Positions 1 to 4,186 of a stretch of 5,751 nucleotides of DNA are shown here, one piece after another. The DNA lies in assembly GCA_030728235.1 (NCBI GenBank), contig JANRAA010000121.1, forward strand, positions 1 to 5,751, read 5' to 3'. The stretch comes from Flavobacteriales bacterium (GTDB lineage Bacteria; Bacteroidota; Bacteroidia; Flavobacteriales_D; Sanyastnellaceae). The position numbers and the translations under genes were made by a program. Each line of letters begins with the position of its first letter. Position 1 is the first letter of the stretch. The notes under the pieces were generated by a model, which was given only the letters and a program-made list of their open reading frames with translations, made no database searches and was not told the origin of the DNA.

Positions 1-248
1 ACACCGTCCGAAATGGCAAGTTATACCCTGCAGATAGCCGCTTCAGTTTGGATGTATTGTACACCTTCAAAGACGGCGTCATTTATCAAGGAGATAGCAC
101 CTTTGCTTTGGATGCCCTGTATACCTTGCATCAAGGAGGCGTTTACAAAGGCAACAGCCACATCATTTTCGATCGGCTGTTTATGATTTCAGGCACACCG
201 AGCGTGCCTGAGGTATTTGCTTTGTTGATGGCTTTGGACCTCTTGTGA
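1..248 (+). CDS. Repeat-containing hypothetical protein, C-terminal part (5' end outside window)
   Basis: The frame starting at base 3 is open from the window edge to a TGA at 246-248, so only the C-terminal 81 residues are visible. They consist of three consecutive 20-residue units (bases 9-68, 69-128, 129-188) with the pattern xxGxxYxGxSxFxxDxLYTx. The best-preserved copy contains IYQGDSTFALDALYTL and the last copy is the most diverged. A 19-residue tail follows that is largely hydrophobic (VPEVFALLMALDLL). Aromatic and glycine residues at fixed positions suggest short beta-strands or hairpins stacked as a repeat fold; this is inference. I do not recognise a named family and assign no function. 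The in-frame TTG at 48 lies inside the first visible repeat and is not a credible start. The gene converges on purS with no bases between the two stop codons. Confidence 0.7.
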   Translation, partial: TVRNGKLYPADSRFSLDVLYTFKDGVIYQGDSTFALDALYTLHQGGVYKGNSHIIFDRLFMISGTPSVPEVFALLMALDLL

Positions 249-500
249 TTAGGCCTCTTCAACTTTGAAGCTGAAGTACTCCATGATTTGATTGGCGAGC
301 AGTTTTTCGCACGCTTCTTTCACTTTCGCTTCAGCAGTTGCTTTGTCTGCAGCTTCTAGAGCAAGGGTGATGTGTTTTCCGATGCGGACATTTGAAATCT
401 CAGCAAGGCCGATGTTTTTCATGTTGTTGCTCACCGCCTTACCTTGAGGATCTAGGAGTGCCTCAAGCGGCATAATATCAATTTCAGCTCTGAATTTCAT
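249..500 (-). CDS. purS: Phosphoribosylformylglycinamidine (FGAM) synthase subunit PurS
   Basis: The gene encodes 83 residues, the usual PurS length. PurS is the small cytoplasmic subunit that joins PurL and PurQ in the multi-subunit FGAM synthase, which converts FGAR to FGAM with ATP and glutamine (fourth step of purine synthesis). Recognisable features are the beta-strand start MKFRAEIDIMP, DPQGKAV (residues 17-23), the G-L-x-E-I-S-N-V-R-I-G-K segment (31-42) and LLANQIMEYFSF (67-78), which matches the family's LLANPxxExY end with Gln in place of Pro. The start is the ATG at 498-500: it gives the canonical N-terminus, whereas the frame extended upstream to 569 adds 23 atypical residues. This ATG overlaps the TGA of pssA as ATGA, so translation is probably coupled. 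PurL and PurQ are not in the window, but PurS implies the organism uses the split enzyme rather than the single large PurL. Confidence 0.93.
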   Translation of the reverse strand: MKFRAEIDIMPLEALLDPQGKAVSNNMKNIGLAEISNVRIGKHITLALEAADKATAEAKVKEACEKLLANQIMEYFSFKVEEA

Positions 501-1195
501 GCGTGTTTCGTTCTGGTTATAACAGAAATAATCGGATACAAAAGTAGTATAAAGGGCACGGGCGCCCAAGGATTTCGTGCAAGCAAATATACAATAGCAA
601 AAGTCGCCAATGAAATAGCAATGAGAATGGCTTGTGACCGACTTATTTTACCACCTACAATTTTCATTGAAAGCATAGGAATGTTTGCGTTTAGCAGGTA
701 AGCCGAAGCTATTGCTGCCACCACAATGCCTATAGGCAACCAATTGAATTGAAAATCGAGCGAGTATATGGTCATTGCTATGCCAACCCATAACAACGTC
801 ACTGCTGGCGTTGGCATCCCAATGAAACCATGAGTTTGACGGGTGTCGATATTAAAATTTGCCAATCGATATACCGAAGCAGGAAGGATGATAAGCGGAG
901 TATACATTACCCAGGAATCGACGCCTAAGTTTTCGAGTGTAAAAACACCAAGCAGTGCGGGAAAGACACCAAAAGAAATGGCATCTGCCAAAGAATCTAG
1001 CTGTTTACCCAGAGGACCAGCGACATTTAACATCCGCGCAGCGAAGCCATCGAAAAAATCAGCGATTGCAGCACCGAGTATGCACAAACAAGCCGTTTCG
1101 ACATCTTGAAACCGGAGCAAAAGAATGATTGCCAATCCACCCAATGATGCATTTAGCAGTGTTAGTCCGTTCGGAATGAGTTGCTTCAAAGCCAT
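497..1195 (-). CDS. pssA: CDP-diacylglycerol--serine O-phosphatidyltransferase (phosphatidylserine synthase, membrane type II)
   Basis: The gene encodes 232 residues. The enzyme transfers the phosphatidyl group of CDP-diacylglycerol to L-serine at the inner membrane, giving phosphatidylserine, the precursor of phosphatidylethanolamine. The complete CDP-alcohol phosphatidyltransferase signature is visible: D46-x2-D49-G50-x2-A53-R54-x8-G63-x3-D67-x3-D71, where the aspartates bind metal and CDP. RLANFNID (110-117) and GMPTPA (126-131) are typical of the bacterial PssA branch. Hydrophobic segments around residues 10-28, 33-48, 75-90, 96-112, 128-146, 152-168, 187-205 and 211-227 fit a multi-helix membrane enzyme. 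The start is the ATG at 1193-1195 (MALKQLIPNG), immediately before the first helix; the frame stays open further upstream but then runs antisense through the tRNA gene. The stop overlaps purS by four bases. The gene is divergent from tRNA-Cys. No clear TAnnTTTG box was found for pssA. Confidence 0.93.
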   Translation of the reverse strand: MALKQLIPNGLTLLNASLGGLAIILLLRFQDVETACLCILGAAIADFFDGFAARMLNVAGPLGKQLDSLADAISFGVFPALLGVFTLENLGVDSWVMYTPLIILPASVYRLANFNIDTRQTHGFIGMPTPAVTLLWVGIAMTIYSLDFQFNWLPIGIVVAAIASAYLLNANIPMLSMKIVGGKISRSQAILIAISLATFAIVYLLARNPWAPVPFILLLYPIISVITRTKHA

Positions 1196-1314
1196 GCGGC
1201 GAAGATACAGATTTACACACCGAAGAGGCAAAAATGAAAGTCGTTGATAATCAGCGCAAAGCAAAAAACTTCGAATTGATATGAAACTTTCTTTTTCAAC
1301 TTGAGTACTAGCTG

Positions 1315-1344
1315 TTGAAAACGTTTGAAGAATTATTATATTTG
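1315..1344 (+). promoter_or_regulatory. Bacteroidota-type promoter of tRNA-Cys
   Basis: A TTG at 1315-1317 is followed after 19 bases by TATATTTG at 1337-1344, an exact match to the TAnnTTTG -7 box. The -33/-7 arrangement with this spacing is the known housekeeping-sigma promoter form in Bacteroidota. The predicted transcription start would lie about 6 bases downstream (around 1350), giving a leader of roughly 13 bases before the mature tRNA at 1363. Confidence 0.75.
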
Positions 1345-1362
1345 CCATCCGTTTAGAAAACT

Positions 1363-1436
1363 GGTCCTGTGGCCGAGTGGCTAGGCTCAGGTCTGCAAAA
1401 CCTGCTACAGCGGTTCGAATCCGCTCGGGACCTCCA
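1363..1436 (+). tRNA. tRNA-Cys (anticodon GCA)
   Basis: A full cloverleaf folds. The acceptor stem pairs 1363-1369 with 1426-1432 (six Watson-Crick pairs and one G-U). The D stem pairs GCC 1372-1374 with GGC 1384-1386. The anticodon stem pairs CAGGT 1388-1392 with ACCTG 1400-1404. The anticodon loop is CTGCAAA, with GCA at 1395-1397. The T stem pairs AGCGG 1409-1413 with CCGCT 1421-1425 around the loop TTCGAAT. The variable loop is four bases. The discriminator base is T1433 (U73), a known identity element of tRNA-Cys, and CCA is encoded at 1434-1436. The gene has its own promoter and terminator and is transcribed away from pssA. Confidence 0.98.
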
Positions 1437-1438
1437 AT

Positions 1439-1465
1439 AAAACCTCGCGAAAGCGGGGTTTTTTT
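1439..1465 (+). terminator. Intrinsic terminator of tRNA-Cys
   Basis: CCTCGC (1443-1448) and GCGGGG (1453-1458) form a six-pair stem with one G-U pair and a GAAA (GNRA) tetraloop at 1449-1452. The stem is extended by AAAA 1439-1442 pairing with the first Ts of a seven-T tract (1459-1465). It begins two bases after the CCA end of the tRNA. On the minus strand the same hairpin is followed by TTTTAT, so it might weakly stop transcripts leaving the kinase gene as well. Confidence 0.9.
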
Positions 1466-1478
1466 ATGCCCAGCTTCG

Positions 1479-1517
1479 GCCTCTCTGCAAGCCCCCCGAC
1501 GAGACCTCTCTGCCAAG
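1479..1517. repeat. Short direct repeat CCTCTCTGC(C)AAG
   Basis: GCCTCTCTGCAAG (1479-1491) recurs as ACCTCTCTGCCAAG (1504-1517), differing by the first base and one inserted C. The second copy runs into the left arm of the large palindrome. The spacer here is visibly richer in G and C than the flanking genes and includes a run of six Cs (1492-1497). The pair may be part of a larger repeated intergenic element together with the palindrome. Confidence 0.5.
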
Positions 1518-1544
1518 GGCGAATTGCAATTCGCCCTTGGCAGA
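1509..1544. repeat. Perfect 36-bp palindrome, REP-like
   Basis: TCTGCCAAGGGCGAATTG (1509-1526) is followed directly by its exact reverse complement (1527-1544), with no loop bases. It lies between the tRNA-Cys terminator and the stop of the sensor kinase gene, 18 bases beyond that stop. It lacks a T tract on either strand, so it is not a standard intrinsic terminator, although a transcript from either side could form a strong hairpin. Length, perfection and intergenic position are what REP or RAYT-associated hairpins show, but no second copy or transposase is in the window to prove it. Confidence 0.75.
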
Positions 1545-1562
1545 CGACGCGTCCTTGCGGTC

Positions 1563-3476
1563 TTATCGCTTGCTTACCTTGTAGTTGCTGATTTCGAGTG
1601 TCGTGGAAGACCCGTTTTCGTTCTTCGTAACGATGGTGGCTTTTAGTTGTTTTGCCAGCGAAGTAACCAGTTTATTCCCGAAAGAAGTGGCGAGAATGTC
1701 TGACTCGTTGTAGCCGATTCCGTTGTCGGAGACGATTAAATGCAACAAGTTTGATTGTTCTTTGAGCGAGATGCTTACCTCACCATTTTCTCGGCCTTGA
1801 AAAGCGTATTTCAACGAGTTCGTTACCAGCTCGTTGATGATTAGTCCGAGTGGTACCAGGGTGTCAACATCTGCATCAATGTTTTCGATATCCAGTTTCA
1901 ACTGAATTTTTTCATCGTTGATATTGTATGTCGCAAACAATTCACTGCACAGCTTCTCGAGGTATGATTGGACATTGACACCTGTTAGATTGTCGTGTTG
2001 ATACAAATCTTGGTGAATGATGGCCATTGATCGCACACGACTTTTACCATCGTTGATGGCTTTCAGCGCTGATTCATCGTCGATAGAACGGCTTTGCAAT
2101 GAAAGCAGGCTCGACACCATTTGCAGGTTGTTTTTCACCCTGTGGTGAATCTCTCTGAGGAGCAGATCTTTGTCGGAAACGGCTTTTGCTAGCACGAATT
2201 TTTGACGCAAGTATTTTCTTACTAGGAAGTATAAAATGCAACTTAAAATAGTGACAAAAAAAAGACCTAGGCCGCCATACAGCAGGGTGCGGTTTTTCTG
2301 TTCGATGATGGCTTGTGCCGCTGAATTCTGGGCATTTAAGACATCAACCTTGGCGCGTTGTTCAACCAGTTCGAACTTGGCGTCTTTTTCAGCCACTTTT
2401 TCGAGGATGTCGGAGTTGAAGATGGAATCAGAAATCGCCTTGTATTGTTTGTGGTATCGCAGTGCGATAGGAAAATTACCGAGTGCTTCGTGTGCTTTAG
2501 AAAGCACAGAATAGGCGCTTTGCTGGTGGCTGAGCGACTGGTGTTCGGTGTCGTTTTCAATCACCAAGTTCGCTTGAGCGATGGCTTCATTGTACTTACC
2601 GAGGTCAAAGAGGCTTGCAGCTACGCTGGTGCGCGACTCACTGATATTGTAATGGCTAGGTAAAGACTCTCTGATCTCGAGTGCTTTTTTGTGGAATTCG
2701 TAAGCCTCTTGTAAATTGCCTTGTTCTTTTTTCAATTGGCCCATGAAGTCGTGAAAGAATCCCAAGCCCCACATGGTGCCCAGCAAAGTGTCGAGCTTGC
2801 CTTGCATTTTGATGTGGAATTCTGCTTCATCGAGTCGGCCGAGATCCATCAGTGTTAAACCGAGGTTGGCGTGAACGTTGGCTCTTCCAAGGGTGTCGTC
2901 AACGGCTTCAAAAATGCGCAGCGCTTCATTGTACCTCGCTACGGCCTTGTCGAGTTGGCCTGTGTTGTTGTAAAAAACAGCTAAGCCATTGATGGCGTGT
3001 GCAATATCTCCCTCATCGCCTCTTTTTTTTTCAAGTTCATACACCTCGAGTAGATATTTTTGAGCAGCTTCGTTGTACCCTGTAAACAGGTTCATGCTTC
3101 CCAATTGATTGGCAGCGGTAATCCAGTTCGTGGTGTCGTGATGGAAGATGTAGTGCTTATAACAAGTCAAGAAACCAGCGATACCACTAGCGAAGCGACC
3201 CGTTTTTCGATCTGAGAGAGATTGCAAGCGAAGTGCTTCAATCCATTTTGCACTATCGGCTTTTACGATTGGGTTTTCAAGCAGTTGTTTGGTGAACTTA
3301 TCTACTTGAGAAACATCTTCATCATAAGCTAAATCGGCTGCAACCCAAAGCAGTTCAACCTTTTGTGATGCGTTCGTTGTTGCCTTAATTCGCGCATCAA
3401 GACTATCGAGCGCCGTTGATTGAGAAAGAGAGATGAGAAAAAATAAGCTAAACAGTGCTGTTAGTAGTTTTCGCAA
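1563..3476 (-). CDS. TPR-containing transmembrane sensor histidine kinase (HisKA_2 / HATPase_c)
   Basis: The gene encodes 637 residues. Residues 1-20 form a signal peptide (MRKLLTALFSLFFLISLSQS). The exported sensor part (about 40-350) is helical with TPR-like repeats, clearest at 161-194 (GLAVFYNNTGQLDKAVARYNEAL), 200-230, 237-270 and 320-350. A probable coiled coil (355-395) leads into one membrane helix (399-420). The cytoplasmic kinase has the HisKA_2 H-box REIHHRVKNNLQ (441-452; the His before Arg, H445, aligns with the phospho-acceptor of HWE/HisKA_2 kinases), an N-box NELVTNSLKYAF (548-559), a G1 box DNGIG (584-588) and a shortened G2-like SFGNKLV (598-604). It should autophosphorylate in response to an envelope or periplasmic signal; the ligand is unknown. 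No response regulator is nearby. The start is a TTG at 3474-3476: an in-frame stop lies only 9 bases upstream, no in-frame ATG exists before residue 128, and TTG keeps the signal peptide intact. Confidence 0.92.
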   Translation of the reverse strand: MRKLLTALFSLFFLISLSQSTALDSLDARIKATTNASQKVELLWVAADLAYDEDVSQVDKFTKQLLENPIVKADSAKWIEALRLQSLSDRKTGRFASGIAGFLTCYKHYIFHHDTTNWITAANQLGSMNLFTGYNEAAQKYLLEVYELEKKRGDEGDIAHAINGLAVFYNNTGQLDKAVARYNEALRIFEAVDDTLGRANVHANLGLTLMDLGRLDEAEFHIKMQGKLDTLLGTMWGLGFFHDFMGQLKKEQGNLQEAYEFHKKALEIRESLPSHYNISESRTSVAASLFDLGKYNEAIAQANLVIENDTEHQSLSHQQSAYSVLSKAHEALGNFPIALRYHKQYKAISDSIFNSDILEKVAEKDAKFELVEQRAKVDVLNAQNSAAQAIIEQKNRTLLYGGLGLFFVTILSCILYFLVRKYLRQKFVLAKAVSDKDLLLREIHHRVKNNLQMVSSLLSLQSRSIDDESALKAINDGKSRVRSMAIIHQDLYQHDNLTGVNVQSYLEKLCSELFATYNINDEKIQLKLDIENIDADVDTLVPLGLIINELVTNSLKYAFQGRENGEVSISLKEQSNLLHLIVSDNGIGYNESDILATSFGNKLVTSLAKQLKATIVTKNENGSSTTLEISNYKVSKR

Positions 3477-3495
3477 GACATGTCAATTGGTTCAA

Positions 3496-3503
3496 CAAAA
3501 ATA
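3496..3503 (-). promoter_or_regulatory. Possible -7 box (TATTTTTG) for the sensor kinase gene
   Basis: Read on the minus strand, TATTTTTG fits TAnnTTTG and lies 19 bases before the TTG start, giving a very short leader. There is no TTG at the usual 17-23 base spacing upstream; the nearest suitable one is 14 bases away. The box is therefore only a candidate, and the kinase could instead be transcribed by read-through from the small genes before it. Confidence 0.3.
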
Positions 3504-3505
3504 CA

Positions 3506-3715
3506 TCAATAAAGGCCCAATGTGCGGCCTATTTTTTTCAAAAGGGTATTTGCGGAAAGATCAAGAGCTTCTGCAAGTGGCTTTTGTTGATTGAGTTTGT
3601 TGTTTGTGGTGAGTGCGCGGTCAATCGACAACCATTCAGCGGCTGAAGTCCACAACGCATTGTTTTGAGCGATGCTGTCGGCAATAAATTGATTTTGAGC
3701 ATTAATTCTCACCAT
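3506..3715 (-). CDS. Small protein with C-terminal Fis-type helix-turn-helix (putative)
   Basis: The gene encodes 69 residues and starts at the ATG at 3713-3715, 14 bases inside the end of the upstream membrane-protein gene, so it is probably translated by coupling or re-initiation. The N-terminal half is polar and probably helical (AQNQFIADSIAQNNALWTSA). The C-terminal part, LAEALDLSANTLLKKIGRTL (residues 47-66), lines up with the HTH_8/Fis pattern A-x-x-L-G-I-S-R-x-T-L-x-x-K-L-x-x-L-G, with Asp in place of the usual Gly in the turn. Fis-type HTHs normally close sigma-54 activators or form the small Fis dimer; here there is no AAA+ domain and the protein is shorter than Fis. A DNA-binding role is inferred from this motif alone. 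The last codons overlap a GGCC hairpin. It could also be a remnant of a larger regulator. Confidence 0.55.
   Translation of the reverse strand: MVRINAQNQFIADSIAQNNALWTSAAEWLSIDRALTTNNKLNQQKPLAEALDLSANTLLKKIGRTLGLY
3512..3538 (+). terminator. Terminator-like hairpin with T7 tract on the plus strand
   Basis: AGGCC (3513-3517) and GGCCT (3526-3530) form a five-pair stem with an eight-base loop, followed on the plus strand by A and seven Ts (3532-3538). No plus-strand gene runs into it. On the minus strand the same hairpin overlaps the last codons of the 69-residue gene and is followed only by TTTATTG, so it may be a weak terminator for that gene instead. Confidence 0.35.
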
Positions 3716-4016
3716 CCACGTTGGCTAACCAGTTACCGTCAAAAATAAGGTCGTCATTGATTTTTCCGTTCAGATCTTCGTTAATTTCAAAATCGAAATC
3801 GTACGAAAGTCCTTTTGAAAAGGCATAGATAATTGCAGTTGTGGGAATGGCTGCGGACAAGATGAAAGCCAGTGTGAAACTCCCATAGAAGAAAAACATT
3901 GCAGCAAGGCAGATCTGCAGCGTGTAGAGCAGATGAATGAATTTAACTGATGCACGTACTTCTGACTTTTGTTCCCGAAGGTTAAGTTGCAGTTGAAGAG
4001 TTAAGGAATTGTTCAT
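3702..4016 (-). CDS. Small two-helix membrane protein with acidic C-terminal tail (hypothetical)
   Basis: The gene encodes 104 residues, starting with the ATG at 4014-4016. Residues 1-25 are polar and partly basic (MNNSLTLQLQLNLREQKSEV). Residues 27-45 and 47-67 form two closely spaced hydrophobic helices (FIHLLYTLQICLAAMFFF; LAFILSAAIPTTAIIYAF). Residues 70-104 are strongly acidic (SYDFDFEINEDLNGKINDD and so on). The positive N-terminus and two helices suggest that both ends face the cytoplasm; this is inference. I do not recognise a family. The stop overlaps the following small gene by 14 bases, which argues that the two are expressed together, perhaps as a membrane partner for the putative HTH protein. 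No TAnnTTTG promoter is evident directly before it, so expression may come through from the creD side. Confidence 0.6.
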   Translation of the reverse strand: MNNSLTLQLQLNLREQKSEVRASVKFIHLLYTLQICLAAMFFFYGSFTLAFILSAAIPTTAIIYAFSKGLSYDFDFEINEDLNGKINDDLIFDGNWLANVDGEN

Positions 4017-4028
4017 GACTTCTAAATT

Positions 4029-4163
4029 TTAAGATAGGTCAAAGTTGTCTTCAAATTTGAAATCGCTCCTCACCCTTATGGATGATTTACACAAAAAAGC
4101 AGACTCCCTAGACGCCGCGACAAGATCATTGATTGTTTGAAGCGTTGAGGGAGTCTGCTGCAT
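4029..4163 (-). CDS. Possible 44-residue small ORF or leader peptide
   Basis: An ATG at 4161-4163, 23 bases after the creD stop, opens a 44-codon frame ending in TAA at 4029-4031, only 12 bases before the start of the small membrane-protein gene. The peptide begins MQQTPSTLQTINDLVAAS and ends RSDFKFEDNFDLS. This acidic and aromatic ending resembles SYDFDFEINEDLN in the next gene. The frame overlaps most of an inverted repeat that looks like a terminator. It could be a real small protein, a leader peptide controlling the genes after it, the decayed remains of a duplicate of the next gene, or chance. There is no Shine-Dalgarno sequence, which is uninformative in Bacteroidota. Confidence 0.3.
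   Translation of the reverse strand: MQQTPSTLQTINDLVAASRESAFLCKSSIRVRSDFKFEDNFDLS
4050..4061. repeat. 12-bp palindrome TTCAAATTTGAA
   Basis: The 12-base sequence TTCAAATTTGAA is perfectly self-complementary and lies about 34 bases before the start of the small membrane-protein gene. Its size would suit an operator for a dimeric regulator, but it also encodes part of the possible 44-residue ORF, and AT-rich palindromes of this length arise by chance fairly easily. Confidence 0.25.
4093..4158 (-). terminator. Terminator-like inverted repeat after creD
   Basis: GCAGACTCCCT (4099-4109) and AGGGAGTCTGC (4148-4158) are an exact 11-base inverted pair. The 38-base interior can form a further four-pair stem (ACGC 4112-4115 with GCGT 4142-4145). 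Read on the minus strand, the hairpin is followed directly by six Ts (complement of A6 at 4093-4098), the layout of an intrinsic terminator for creD, 28 bases after its stop. The loop is larger than usual, so an attenuator or structured RNA is also possible. Confidence 0.6.
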
Positions 4164-4186
4164 GCAAGCTGCAAATCAGCTTTGAA

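Noticed and set aside
501..569. Longer purS start at 569
   Set aside because: It adds 23 residues unlike any PurS N-terminus and overlaps pssA deeply; the ATGA overlap start gives the canonical length.
1196..1516. N-terminal extension of pssA upstream of 1195 in the same frame
   Set aside because: It runs antisense through the tRNA-Cys gene and its terminator, reads as low-quality Arg-rich sequence, and leaves no room for a promoter; MALKQLIPNG is the normal PssA start.
1515..1538. Resemblance of AAGGGCGAATT to TA-cloning vector insert junctions
   Set aside because: The match stops where a vector would read GAATTC (here GAATTGC), and the flanking sequence is genomic on both sides, so vector contamination is unlikely.
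1377..1646. 89-codon plus-strand frame starting in the tRNA
   Set aside because: It crosses the tRNA, its terminator and the palindrome and then runs antisense to the kinase; no protein-like features.
2336..2663. Open frames on both strands within the kinase TPR region
   Set aside because: They are shadows of the clearly coding kinase frame.
3455..3646. 63-codon plus-strand frame over the kinase start and the 69-residue gene
   Set aside because: It is antisense to two better-supported frames and contains the T7 hairpin; no recognisable features.
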